Assembly (NCBI GenBank): GCA_950097015.1
Contig: CATNEN010000037.1
Location: 930,001 to 994,000 of the forward strand
Length of the DNA stretch: 64,000 nt
Source: Macrostomum hystrix
Lineage: Eukaryota; Platyhelminthes; Macrostomidae
Direction: 5' to 3'
The translations under genes and the position numbers were made by a program. Each line of letters starts with the position of its first letter. The stretch's first letter is position 1. The notes beneath the pieces were generated by a model. That model made no database searches. It had not been told where the DNA came from and saw only the letters and a program-made list of their open reading frames with translations. Below are positions 24,304-36,900 of the stretch, in pieces.

Positions 24304-25612
24304 GTGTCACAGTTAGATAATGTGTCAGAGTCGGGTAATGTGTCACAGTCAGATAATGTGTCACAGTCAGATAATGTGTCACAGTCAGATAATGTGTCAC
24401 AGTCAGATAATGCGTCAGAGTCGGATAATGTGTCACAGTCAGATAATGTGTCACAGTCAGATAATGTGTCACAGTCGGGTAATGTGTCACAGTCAGATAA
24501 TGCGTCAGAGTCGGATAATGTGTCACAGTCGGATAATGTGTCACAGTCGGATAATGTGTCACAGTTAGATAATGTGTCAGAGTCGGGTAATGTGTCACAG
24601 TCGGATAATGTGTCACAGTCGGATAATGTGTCACAGTCAGATAATGTGTCACAGCTTCGGGTAATGTGTCACAGTCACATAATGTGTCACAGTCAGATAA
24701 TGTGTCACAGTTGGATAATGTGTCACAGTCAGATAATGTGTCACAGTCGGATAATGTGTCACAGTCGGATAATGTGTCACAGTCGGATAATGTGTCACAG
24801 TCAGATAATGCGTCAGAGTCGGATAATGTGTCACAGTCAGATAATGTGTCACAGTCAGATAATGTGTCACAGTCGGGTAATGTGTCACAGTCAGATAATG
24901 CGTCAGAGTCGGATAATGTGTCACAGTCGGATAATGTGTCACAGTCGGATAATGTGTCACAGTTAGATAATGTGTCAGAGTCGGGTAATGTGTCACAGTC
25001 GGATAATGTGTCACAGTCGGATAATGTGTCACAGTCAGATAATGTGTCACAGCTTCGGGTAATGTGTCACAGTCAGATAATGTGTCACAGTCAGATAATG
25101 CGTCAGAGTCGGATAATGTGTCACAGTCAGATAATGTGTCACAGTCAGATAATGTGTCACAGTCGGGTAATGTGTCACAGTCAGATAATGCGTCAGAGTC
25201 GGATAATGTGTCACAGTCGGATAATGTGTCACAGTCGGATAATGTGTCACAGTTAGATAATGTGTCAGAGTCGGGTAATGTGTCACAGTCGGATAATGTG
25301 TCACAGTCGGATAATGTGTCACAGTCAGATAATGTGTCACAGTCAGATAATGTGTCACAGTCGGATAATGTGTCACAGTCGGATAATGTGTCACAGTCGG
25401 ATAATGTTTTACAGCCGGATAATGTGTCACAGTCAGATAATGTGTCACAGTCGGATAATGTGTCACAGTCGGATAATGTGTCACAGCCGGATAATGTGTC
25501 ACAGTCGGATAATGTGTCACAGTCGGATAATGTGTCACAGCCGGATAATGTGTTTCAGTCGGATAATGTGTCACAGTCGGATAATGTGTCACAGTCGGAT
25601 AATGTGTCCGAG
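24304..25612. repeat. 18-bp minisatellite with higher-order structure
   Basis: About 72 copies of agataatgtgtcacagtc. Variant units (tgcgtcagag, agttagataa, agtcgggtaa) recur in fixed order. A marker unit with a 2-bp insertion (cagcttcggg) appears at about 24652 and 25050, 398 bp apart, so a 22-unit block has been duplicated. Because 18 is a multiple of three, long open frames occur on both strands. Confidence 0.96.
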
Positions 25613-26106
25613 AGGCACGCACCCAGCTAGCAGTCAGAAAAACTGTCCCACGACCCCGAGTCACTTACCAGCTTTGTAGAGTTGATGTGAGAACAGCTCT
25701 ACTTATGTAGATATGTTCACTCTAAACCAGAGAATTGCCCAGTCGATTGGGGCTGCCAATTCACCTTGAGCAGGTGATTAATATACTGCTCTGCTGTTGG
25801 GATTAGGGTGTGTGTGTGTGTGTTTGTGGTACACTCGGGGTTACCCACCCTTCAGGTCTGAATATAATTGTGCGCAAATAAAGGGACTCGACCAAAAAAG
25901 TATTTTCACGTGCCGGTCCTAGCATTGCAGCTAGAACAGCCACCCCACCCTCCTACAGTCAGCCGAACTCTCTGATTGGGTGAAGCTGACTGGCTGACTG
26001 GCTGGATTGACGGCCTGTCTGTACCCTTTCGCCATTTTATGCTATCCAGTCTTTTAGCTAGCTGGTGTATTAGAGGCTTATAATCTTTTACGATCAGTTT
26101 TGCTTA
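25613..26106. other. Unique spacer between arrays
   Basis: About 500 bp with a short (GT)n run near 25808-25823. No coding exon recognised. Confidence 0.5.
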
Positions 26107-26390
26107 CATCTCCAGATTCCCATCTCTCCCGATCTTTCCCCATCTCTCCTCATCTCTCCCTATCTATACCGATCTCTCCCCATCTCTCCCCATCTCTCTC
26201 CATCTCTCTCCATCTCTCCCCCATCTCTCCCCATCTCTCTCCATCTCTCCCCATCTTTCCCCATCTCTCTCCATCTCTCCCCATCTCTCCCCATCTCTCC
26301 CCATCTCTCCCCATCTCTTCCCATCTCTCCCCATCTCTCCTCATCTCTCTCCATCTCTTCCCATCTCTCTCCATCTCTTCCCATCTCTGG
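26107..26390. repeat. 10-bp polypyrimidine minisatellite
   Basis: About 28 copies of catctctccc with variants (catctctctc, catctttccc). It resembles the large 17-bp array that follows, but the period is different. Confidence 0.93.
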
Positions 26391-26894
26391 CAACCTTTTT
26401 ACTCATTCCTATCCCTCGTTTCCCACTACAGCCTATTAATCTTGAGCCTAATCTGGCAGTAATATTTTCTTCTAATAAATCATTTCCTTGATCAAGCAAT
26501 TCCGATCTGGCCTTGTCGCTGTGGCAAGAAAGGCAGCCCAGTCTGTGGGATTAGGGATCTGCCACTCCCTTTAATTTACCATCCACTTGACAGTAGAAAA
26601 CGATTTGTTAGACTACATTTGCCACCCTTTTGTTTATTATCTTCTGCAAGTGGCTATCTTCTGAAGGTATTCAATCACTGAGAAATCACTGCTAAATGTA
26701 TCAATTGGCTACATATTGTAGGGCTACATTGTTTCTTTGCTTTGTTTTATATTTTAGATCAAATGACTAAATCGATAAATTCAAGATTCAATTGGAACAG
26801 GTCTCAGAATAATGCAACATTTCCATGATTAGATTCAGGGTCCATTAAACACACGTCTGCTAATCCTGTACACGTCTGTCTCGCGCTACGCATA
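26391..26894. other. Unique spacer between polypyrimidine arrays
   Basis: About 500 bp of ordinary sequence separating the 10-bp array from the 17-bp array. No gene recognised. Confidence 0.5.
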
Positions 26895-29800
26895 CTGTAC
26901 CTTCTCTCTTCCCCTTCCATCCCCCTTCCTCTCCCATCTCCCTTCCTCTCTCCCCTTCCTCTCCCATCTCCCTTCCTCTCCCATCTCCCTTCCTCTCTCC
27001 CCTTCCTCTCCCATCTCCCTTCCTCTCTCCCCTTCCTCTCCCATCTCCCTTCCTCTCCCTTCTCCCTTCCTCTCCCTTCTCCCTTCCTCTCCCATCTCCC
27101 TTTCTCTCCCATCTTCCTTCCTCTCACATCTCCCTTCCTCTCCCATCTCCCTTCCTCTCCCTTCTCCATTCCTCTCACATCTGCCTTCCTCTCCCATCTC
27201 CCTTCCTCTCCCATCTTCCTTCTTCTCCCATCTTCCTTCCTCTCCCATCTCCCTTCCTCTCCCATCTCCCTTCCTCTCACATCTTCCTTCCTCTCCCATC
27301 TCCCTTCCTCTCCCATCTCCCTTCCTCTCCCATCTCCCTTCCTCTCCCATCTTCCTTCCTCTCCTATCTCTCTTACTCTTCCATCTCTCTTACTCTCCCA
27401 TCTCCATTTCTCTCCCATCTCCCTTCCTCTCCCATCTCCCTTCCTCTCCCTTCTCCATTCCTCTCCCTTCTCCCTTCCTCTCACATCTCCCTTCCTCTCC
27501 CATCTTCCTTCCTCTCCCTTCTCCATTCCTCTCCCTTCTCCCTTCCTCTCACATCTCCCTTCCTCTCCCATCTTCCTTCCTCTCCCATCTCCATTTCTCT
27601 CCCATCTCCCTTCCTCTCCCATCTCCCTTCCTCTCCCTTCTCCATTCCTCTCCCTTCTCCCTTCCTCTCACATCTCCCTTCCTCTCCCATCTCCCTTCCT
27701 CTCCCATCTTCCTTCCTCTCCCATCTTCCTTCCTCTCCCATCTCCCTTCCTCTCCCATCTCCCTTCCTCTCCCATCTCCCTTCCTTTCCCATCTTCCTTC
27801 CTCTCCCATCTCCCTTCCTCTCCAATCTCCCTTCCTCTCCCATCTCCCTTCCTTTCCCATCTCCCTTCCTCTCCCTTCTCCATTCCTCTCCCTTCTCCCT
27901 TCCTCTCACATCTCCCTTCCTCTCCCATCTCCCTTCCTCTCCCATCTCCCTTCCTCTCCCATCTCCCTTCCTCTCCCTTCTCCCTTCCTCTCCCATCTCC
28001 CTTTCTCTCCCATCTTCCTTCCTCTCCCATCTTCCTTCCTCTCCCATCTCCCTTCCTCTCCCTTCTCCCTTCCTCTCCCATCTCCCTTCCTCTCCCATCT
28101 CCCTTCCTCTCCCTTCTCCCTTCCTCTCCCTTCTCCCTTCCTCTCCCTTCTCCATTCCTCTCCCTTCTCCCTTCCTCTCACATCTCCCTTCCTCTCCCAT
28201 CTTCCTTCCTCTCCCTTCTCCATTCCTCTCCCTTCTCCCTTCCTCTCACATCTCCCTTCCTCTCCCATCTTCCTTCCTCTCCCTTCTCCCTTCCTCTCCC
28301 TTCTCCATTCCTCTCCCTTCTCCCTTCCTCTCACATCTCCCTTCCTCTCCCATCTTCCTTCCTCTCCCTTCTCCATTCCTCTCCCTTCTCCCTTCCTCTC
28401 ACATCTCCCTTCCTCTCCCATCTTCCTTCCTCTCCCATCTCCCTTCCTCTCCCATCTCCATTTCTCTCCCATCTCCCTTCCTCTCCCATCTTCCTTCCTC
28501 TCCTATCTCTCTTACTCTTCCATCTCTCTTACTCTCCCATCTCCCTTCCTTTCCCATCTTCCTTCCTCTCCCATCTCCCTTCCTCTCCTATCTCCCTTCC
28601 TCTCCCATCTCCCTTCCTTTCCCATCTCCCTTCCTCTCCCTTCTCCATTCCTCTCCCTTCTCCCTTCCTCTCACATCTCCCTTCCTCTCCCATCTCCCTT
28701 CCTCTCCCATCTCCCTTCCTCTCCCTTCTCCCTTCCTCTCCCATCTCCCTTTCTCTCCCATCTTCCTTCCTCTCCCATCTTCCTTCCTCTCCCATCTCCC
28801 TTCCTCTCCCTTCTCCCTTCCTCTCACATCTTCCTTCCTCTCCCATCTCCCTTCCTCTCCCTTCTCCATTCCTCTCACATCTGCCTTCCTCTCCCATCTC
28901 CCTTCCTCTCCAATCTCCCTTCCTCTCACATCTTCCTTCCTCTCCCATCTCCCTTCCTCTCACATCTTCCTTCCTCTCCCATCTCCCTTCCTCTCCCATC
29001 TCCCTTCCTCTCCCATCTCCCTTCCTCTCCCATCTCCCTTCCTCTCACATCTTCCTTCCTCTCCCATCTCCCTTCCTCTCCCATCTCCCTTCCTCTCACA
29101 TCTTCCTTACTCTCCCATCTCCCTTCCTCTCCCATCTCCCTTCCTCTCACATCTACCTTCCTCTCCCATCTCCCTTCCTCTCCCATCTTCCTTCCTCTCC
29201 CATCTTCCTTCCTCTCCCATCTCCCTTCCTCTCCCATCTCCCTTCCTCTCCCATCTCCCTTCCTCTCCCATCTTCCTTCCTCTCCTATCTCTCTTACTCT
29301 TCCATCTCTCTTACTCTCCCATCTCCATTTCTCTCCCATCTCCCTTCCTCTCCCATCTCCCTTCCTCTCCCATCTCCCTTCCTCTCCCATCTTCCTTCCT
29401 CTCCTATCTCTCTTACTCTTCCATCTCTCTTACTCTCCCATCTCCATTTCTCTCCCATCTCCCTTCCTCTCCCATCTTCCTTCCTCTCCTATCTCTCTTA
29501 CTCTTCCATCTCTCTTACTCTCCCATCTCCATTTCTCTCCCATCTCCCTTCCTCTCCCATCTCCCTTCCTCTCCCTTCTCCATTCCTCTCCCTTCTCCCT
29601 TCCTCTCACATCTCCCTTCCTCTCCCATCTTCCTTCCTCTCCCTTCTCCATTCCTCTCCCTTCTCCCTTCCTCTTACATCTCCCTTCCTCTCCCATCTCC
29701 CTTCCTCTCCCATCTTCCTTCCTGTCCCATCTTCCTTCCTCTCCCATCTCCATTTCTCTCCCATCTCCCTTCCTCTCCCTTCTCCCTTCCTCTCCCATCT

Positions 29801-32800
29801 TCCTTCCTCTCCTATCTCTCTTACTCTTCCATCTCTCTTACTCTCCCATCTCCATTTCTCTCCCATCTCCCTTCCTCTCCCATCTCCCTTCCTCTCCCAT
29901 CTCCCTTCCTCTCCCATCTTCCTTCCTCTCCTATCTCTCTTACTCTTCCATCTCTCTTACTCTCCCATCTCCATTTCTCTCCCATCTCCCTTCCTCTCCC
30001 ATCTTCCTTCCTCTCCTATCTCTCTTACTCTTCCATCTCTCTTACTCTCCCATCTCCATTTCTCTCCCATCTCCCTTCCTCTCCCATCTCCCTTCCTCTC
30101 CCTTCTCCATTCCTCTCCCTTCTCCCTTCCTCTCACATCTCCCTTCCTCTCCCATCTTCCTTCCTCTCCCTTCTCCATTCCTCTCCCTTCTCCCTTCCTC
30201 TTACATCTCCCTTCCTCTCCCATCTCCCTTCCTCTCCCATCTTCCTTCCTGTCCCATCTTCCTTCCTCTCCCATCTCCATTTCTCTCCCATCTCCCTTCC
30301 TCTCCCTTCTCCCTTCCTCTCCCTTCTCCATTCCTCTCCCTTCTCCCTTCCTCTCACATCTCCCTTTCTCTCCCATCTTCCTTCCTCTCCCATCTTCCTT
30401 CCTCTCCCATCTCCCTTCCTCTCCCTTCTCCCTTCCTCTCACATCTTCCTTCCTCTCCCATCTCCCTTCCTCTCCCTTCTCCATTCCTCTCACATCTGCC
30501 TTCCTCTCCCATCTCCCTTCCTCTCCAATCTCCCTTCCTCTCACATCTTCCTTCCTCTCCCATCTCCCTTCCTCTCACATCTTCCTTCCGCTCCCATCTC
30601 CCTTCCTCTCCCATCTCCCTTCCTCTCCCATCTCCCTTCCTCTCCCATCTCCCTTCCTCTCACATCTTCCTTCCTCTCCCATCTCCCTTCCTCTCCCATC
30701 TCCCTTCCTCTCACATCTTCCTTCCTCTCCCATCTCCCTTCCTCTCCCATCTCCCTTCCTCTCACATCTACCTTCCTCTCCCATCTCCCTTCCTCTCCCA
30801 TCTTCCTTCCTCTCCCATCTTCCTTCCTCTCCCATCTCCCTTCCTCTCCCATCTCCCTTCCTCTCCCATCTCCCTTCCTCTCCCATCTTCCTTCCTCTCC
30901 TATCTCTCTTACTCTTCCATCTCTCTTACTCTCCCATCTCCATTTCTCTCCCATCTCCCTTCCTCTCCCATCTCCCTTCCTCTCCCATCTCCCTTCCTCT
31001 CCCATCTTCCTTCCTCTCCTATCTCTCTTACTCTTCCATCTCTCTTACTCTCCCATCTCCATTTCTCTCCCATCTCCCTTCCTCTCCCATCTCCCTTCCT
31101 CTCCCTTCTCCATTCCTCTCCCTTCTCCCTTCCTCTCCCATCTCCCTTCCTCTCCCATCTCCCTTCCTCTCACATCTTCCTTCCTCTCCCATCTCCCTTC
31201 CTCTCCCATCTCCCTTCCTCTCACATCTTCCTTCCTCTCCCATCTCCCTTCCTCTCCCATCTCCCTTCCTCTCACATCTACCTTCCTCTCCCATCTCCCT
31301 TCCTCTCCCATCTTCCTTCCTCTCCTATCTCTCTTACTCTTCCATCTCTCTTACTCTCCCATCTCCATTTCTCTCCCATCTCCCTTCCTCTCCCATCTCC
31401 CTTCCTCTCCCATCTCCCTTCCTCTCCCATCTTCCTTCCTCTCCTATCTCTCTTACTCTTCCATCTCTCTTACTCTCCCATCTCCATTTCTCTCCCATCT
31501 CCCTTCCTCTCCCATCTTCCTTCCTCTCCTATCTCTCTTACTCTTCCATCTCTCTTACTCTCCCATCTCCATTTCTCTCCCATCTCCCTTCCTCTCCCAT
31601 CTCCCTTCCTCTCCCTTCTCCATTCCTCTCCCTTCTCCCTTCCTCTCACATCTCCCTTCCTCTCCCATCTTCCTTCCTCTCCCTTCTCCATTCCTCTCCC
31701 TTCTCCCTTCCTCTTACATCTCCCTTCCTCTCCCATCTCCCTTCCTCTCCCATCTTCCTTCCTGTCCCATCTTCCTTCCTCTCCCATCTCCATTTCTCTC
31801 CCATCTCCCTTCCTCTCCCTTCTCCCTTCCTCTCCCTTCTCCATTCCTCTCCCTTCTCCCTTCCTCTCACATCTCCCTTTCTCTCCCATCTTCCTTCCTC
31901 TCCCATCTTCCTTCCTCTCCCATCTCCCTTCCTCTCCCTTCTCCCTTCCTCTCACATCTTCCTTCCTCTCCCATCTCCCTTCCTCTCCCTTCTCCATTCC
32001 TCTCACATCTGCCTTCCTCTCCCATCTCCCTTCCTCTCCAATCTCCCTTCCTCTCACATCTTCCTTCCTCTCCCATCTCCCTTCCTCTCACATCTTCCTT
32101 CCGCTCCCATCTCCCTTCCTCTCCCATCTCCCTTCCTCTCCCATCTCCCTTCCTCTCCCATCTCCCTTCCTCTCACATCTTCCTTCCTCTCCCATCTCCC
32201 TTCCTCTCCCATCTCCCTTCCTCTCACATCTTCCTTCCTCTCCCATCTCCCTTCCTCTCCCATCTCCCTTCCTCTCACATCTACCTTCCTCTCCCATCTC
32301 CCTTCCTCTCCCATCTTCCTTCCTCTCCCATCTTCCTTCCTCTCCCATCTCCCTTCCTCTCCCATCTCCCTTCCTCTCCCATCTCCCTTCCTCTCCCATC
32401 TTCCTTCCTCTCCTATCTCTCTTACTCTTCCATCTCTCTTACTCTCCCATCTCCATTTCTCTCCCATCTCCCTTCCTCTCCCATCTCCCTTCCTCTCCCA
32501 TCTCCCTTCCTCTCCCATCTTCCTTCCTCTCCTATCTCTCTTACTCTTCCATCTCTCTTACTCTCCCATCTCCATTTCTCTCCCATCTCCCTTCCTCTCC
32601 CATCTTCCTTCCTCTCCTATCTCTCTTACTCTTCCATCTCTCTTACTCTCCCATCTCCATTTCTCTCCCATCTCCCTTCCTCTCCCATCTCCCTTCCTCT
32701 CCCTTCTCCATTCCTCTCCCTTCTCCCTTCCTCTCACATCTCCCTTCCTCTCCCATCTTCCTTCCTCTCCCTTCTCCATTCCTCTCCCTTCTCCCTTCCT

Positions 32801-34005
32801 CTTACATCTCCCTTCCTCTCCCATCTCCCTTCCTCTCCCATCTTCCTTCCTGTCCCATCTTCCTTCCTCTCCCATCTCCATTTCTCTCCCATCTCCCTTC
32901 CTCTCCCTTCTCCCTTCCTCTCCCTTCTCCATTCCTCTCCCTTCTCCCTTCCTCTCACATCTCCCTTCCTCTCCCATCTCCCTTCCTCTCCCATCTTCCT
33001 TCCTCTCCCATCTTCCTTCCTCTCCCATCTCCCTTCCTCTCCCATCTTCCTTCCTCTCCCATCTTCCTTCCTCTCCCATCTTCCTTCCTCTCCCATCTCC
33101 ATTTCTCTCCCATCTCCCTTCCTCTCCCTTCTCCTTTCCTCTCCCTTCTCCATTCCTCTCCCTTCTCCCTTCCTCTCACATCTCCCTTCCTCTCCCATCT
33201 CCCTTCCTCTCCCATCTTCCTTCCTCTCCCATCTTCCTTCCTCTCCCATCTCCCTTCCTCTCCCATCTTCCTTCCTCTCCCATCTTCCTTCCTCTCCCAT
33301 CTTCCTTCCTCTCCCATCTTCCTTCCTCTCCCATCTTCCTTCCTCTCCCATCTTCCTTCCTCTCCCATCTTCCTTCCTCTCCCATCTTCCTTCCTCTCCC
33401 ATCTTCCTTCCTCTCCCATCTTCCTTCCTCTCCCATCTTCCTTTCTCTCCCATCTTCCTTCCTCTCCCATCTCCCTTCCTCTCCCATCTTCCTTCCTCTC
33501 CCATCTTCCTTCCTCTCCCATCTCCATTTCTCTCCCATCTCCCTTCCTCTCCCTTCTCCCTTCCTCTCCCTTCTCCATTCCTCTCCCTTCTCCCTTCCTC
33601 TCACATCTCCCTTCCTCTCCCATCTCCCTTCCTCTCCCATCTTCCTTCCTCTCCCATCTTCCTTCCTCTCCCATCTCCCTTCCTCTCCCATCTTCCTTCC
33701 TCTCCCATCTTCCTTCCTCTCCCATCTTCTTTCCTCTCCCATCTCCCTTCCTCTCCCATCTCCCTTCCTCTCCCATCTTCCTTCCTCTCCCATCTTCCTT
33801 CCTCTCCCATCTTCCTTCCTCTCCCATCTCCCTTCCTTTCCCATCTCCCTTCCTCTCCCTTCTCCATTCCTCTCCCTTCTCCCTTCCTCTCACATCTCCC
33901 TTCCTCTCCCATCTCCCTTCCTCTCCCATCTCCCTTCCTCTCCCATCTCCCTTCCTCTCCCTTCTCCATTCCTCTCCCTTCTCCCTTCCTCTCACATCTC
34001 CCTAA
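26895..34005. repeat. 7.1-kb polypyrimidine satellite, 17-bp unit
   Basis: About 418 copies of a 17-bp unit, cccttcctctcccatct, with a limited set of variants (ccttctccattcctctc, cttcctctcctatctct, cttactcttccatctct, catctccatttctctcc). The plus strand is almost all pyrimidine. Because 17 is not a multiple of three and the purine strand lacks stop codons, many overlapping open frames of 70-346 codons appear on the minus strand (repeat MGEEGRWERKGDGRGRE); I do not call them genes. Large internal duplications are described in the findings. Confidence 0.97.
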
Positions 34006-34962
34006 CTCTCCTGTCTCCTATCTTCTCCTTGTCACCCTCATATCCTTTTTTCATTCACTCTCATCTTTCTTTCACGGCGCTAACTATAAAGTTCGCCCCA
34101 TCATTCAGCCCGCGATGTCAATAATAAAGACACGGGAAGGCGCTCATACCTTTCTAGTTATAGCTCTAGACTGTGGCAAAATTGCATAATCGAAATTAAA
34201 TTAACTTGTGGTTGTGGATTTAATTACACCAAAAAGCGATCCATTCTTAGATGAGAGTCAGCCTCGGAGTTAGATTGCATCTGCAACCAATGTCCTGTCA
34301 GCTTTGCACCGCACCTGTCAATCCTGTCAAATTTTGCTAATTTTAGATTGACAAATTGGATAGTCGAGAAAATTGCACACTTTATTATATCTAATCAATT
34401 ATTCAGAACGCAATGTACTATCATATGTTTCGTTTGACCAACTGCTTACGCAGAAAGATTGACCTGCACTTTAGCCACCTGGATAAAAGAGTGCGAAAAT
34501 ACAGTTAGAAATATTATGAGAAAGTAAATAGCATAAAGGAAGCACTCACTATGAACTAGCACATGACTTGTCTAAAACGGAGTCTGTCAGAAATTTAGAA
34601 AGAGACAAAATTCAGTTATGATCCGCAACATGCATAGCTGTCAAATATCTTTAGAAAACACAAAGAGTCCCAAAGAGCATCGCCAAAGAATTGGCAGATC
34701 GAACACTTGATTGTCTTTTTAAATATGCAGCAAGTCGGATGGCCACTCGGTCACGAAGATAAGGGGCCTGGGGGTGTGGTTGTCAAGCCCAGACGTGCGC
34801 AAGTGGCGCTCCGGTGTGAGCTTATCAACTCTGTTGCCATGCTCAGGACGGGACCTTGGGGGCATAATTAAGCAGGGAGACAGGCTGCACATTGAGATAT
34901 CTCAATCGAGAGGAGATTGAGACCTCACTGTGCTCACGACAGTTCCCCTGGAGTCCAATGTA
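34006..34962. other. Unique spacer, one GC-rich open stretch
   Basis: Mostly AT-rich. At about 34727-34890 a GC-richer open stretch follows a possible acceptor (aaatatgcag) and could be an exon, but the translation (with KPRRAQVALR) is not recognised and no partner exon is certain. Confidence 0.4.
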
Positions 34963-35790
34963 CACTGTTTCTGACAGACTCAGTGTCTGGTACTGTTTCT
35001 GACAGACTCAGTGTCTGGTACTGTTTCTGACAGACTCAGTGTCTGATACTGTTTCTGACAGACTCAGTGTCTGGTACTGTTTCTGACAGACTCAGTGTCT
35101 GGTACTGTTTCTGACAGACTCAGTGTCTGATACTGTTTCTGACAGACTCAGTGTCTGGTACTGTCTCTGACAGACTCAGTGTCTGGTACTGTTTCTGACA
35201 GACTCAGTGTCTGGTACAGTTTCTGACAGACTCAGTGTCTGGTACTGTTTCTGACAGACTCAGTGTCTGGTACTGTTTCTGACAGACTCAGTGTCTGGTA
35301 CTGTTTCTGACAGACTCAGTGTCTGGTACTGTTTCTGACAGACTCAGTGTCTGGTACTGTTTCTGACAGACTCAGTGTCTGGTACTGTTTCTGACAGACT
35401 CAGTGTCTGATACTGTTTCTGACAGACTCAGTGTCTGGTACTGTCTCTGACAGACTCAGTGTCTGGTACTGTTTCTGACAGACTCAGTGTCTGATACTGT
35501 TTCTGACAGATTCAGTGTCTGGTACTGTTTCTGACAGACTCAGTGTCTGGTACTGTTTCTGACAGACTCAGTGTCTGATACTGTTTCTGACAGACTCAGT
35601 GTCTGGTACTGTCTCTGACAGACTCAGTGTCTGGTACTGTTTCTGACAGACTCAGTGTCTGATACTGTTTCTGACAGATTCAGTGTCTGGTACTGTTTCT
35701 GACAGACTCAGTGTCTGGTACTGTTTCTGACAGACTCAGTGTCTGATACTGTTTCTGACAGACTCAGTGTCTGGTACTGTCTCTGACAGA
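34963..35790. repeat. 28-bp minisatellite
   Basis: About 29 copies of a 28-bp unit made of ggtactgtttctgacagact plus cagtgtct. Variants (gatactg, gtctctg, attcagt) recur in the same order, indicating block duplication. Confidence 0.96.
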
Positions 35791-36330
35791 CAGAAAAAGG
35801 AAGATTTATCTACATTGGGAGGAAATCACACCTGCTTTCCTCGGAGTAGGTAAAGGATGCAGAGGAGGCCGGGGAGCTAAATGAAAACTTTTTTGTACAA
35901 ATTTTAAATATAATACTTTGTGTTAATACTTCTCGCAAAAAATATAAACCTACTTTTCTACCTATTGGCACTACTTTTGATAGGGAGAGTAGAACATTTG
36001 CATCTTTATCTGCATTATTTTCAAACCGAATCCTGGTAACTTGCTTTTTAGTTACAGTTCGTAGCTCAAATGTTTAATAAAATAGTTTTTATTTAAACAA
36101 AAACGAAAACACGAGTAAATGCATATCATTAACACAGTGAAGTGAAGTGCTTCAGCACCTGATGCGTCAAGTGGACCAATAAGGAAGGCATGACACACTG
36201 ACTCTCTCGGCCCATACGTTGTAACCTATGTGCTCTACAACATGCGGCCAAACACTGTGAGCTGACCTGACTCATATTCACTCTCTCTCTCTCTCCTGTT
36301 CCTCATTTCTCTATGCTCCTCCCCTTTCAG
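35791..36330. other. Unique spacer ending in a (CT)n pyrimidine tract
   Basis: No gene recognised. The right end (36271-36330) is a strong polypyrimidine tract ending cccctttcag, a good splice acceptor for the candidate exon that follows. Confidence 0.5.
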
Positions 36331-36447
36331 TATGAATTCCTTGATCCCAGATCCCCAGAACCGGATATTGCGCAACCTGCTAGTGAAATAAGAAAAAGCA
36401 GCAGCAGCAGCAGCAGCAGCGGACAGGTCGACCGGACGCTCCGCTAG
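36331..36447 (+). CDS. Candidate terminal coding exon, gene unknown
   Basis: After a polypyrimidine tract and AG acceptor, one frame is open for 38 codons to TAG. It contains EFLDPRSPEPDIAQPASEIR, a run of eight Ser from (AGC)n, and GQVDRTLR. A second frame, needing one extra base from the previous exon, begins at an ATG and ends earlier at TAA (NSLIPDPQNRILRNLLVK). AATAAA occurs about 50 bp downstream (near 36498). This looks like a last exon with a 3' UTR, but no upstream exon of the same gene could be found with confidence. The reading frame is therefore open and the product unknown. Confidence 0.3.
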   Translation, partial: YEFLDPRSPEPDIAQPASEIRKSSSSSSSSGQVDRTLR

Positions 36448-36900
36448 GGCGAGGGCAACAGGCGGGACAGCTCCCTGACGATGGATGCTTCGATGAAAAT
36501 AAATTTCAAAAGAGATTACAGATTAGATTATTGATTCGCCTATTCCCATATATTCGTATTAATAATGCAATAGAATGCTGCAATTTTTACGACAAAACAA
36601 TGGCCGACTGTAGATTTGATTGAGCAGCGAATCAAACGGATGAGTCACGCCAGAGCTTTGAAGGATAAACTCAGCAGCCTCTGCGCTCTCGCCATGGGTT
36701 GGAGAGTTTTCTAGTCATAAATTTGCTGAGTGGGTTAATGCTTTGTCGTCATTCCTCCCCGCCCATTGTTTCCAACCATTTTTGGGCTCCATTTTTGTAA
36801 GACTAATGAACTGAGGAACAATAGACAGGCTTGCTGCTGCACTGGGTTGCTGAAAATGGGATTTAGCATGCACGCTTCATCAATAGATAGGTCCCTGACT
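36448..36900. other. Unique spacer, nothing recognised
   Basis: Contains the AATAAA near 36498 that could end the candidate exon's transcript. Otherwise no coding or repeat signal is seen. Confidence 0.5.

Noticed and set aside
24257-25679. Open frames with DNVSQS or THYPTV repeats on both strands
   Set aside because: Artefact of an 18-bp repeat, open on both strands at once.
26804-33995. Dozens of Glu/Arg/Gly-rich open frames (up to 346 codons) on the minus strand
   Set aside because: They are translations of the 17-bp polypyrimidine repeat, which lacks stops in any frame, and they overlap one another in all three frames.
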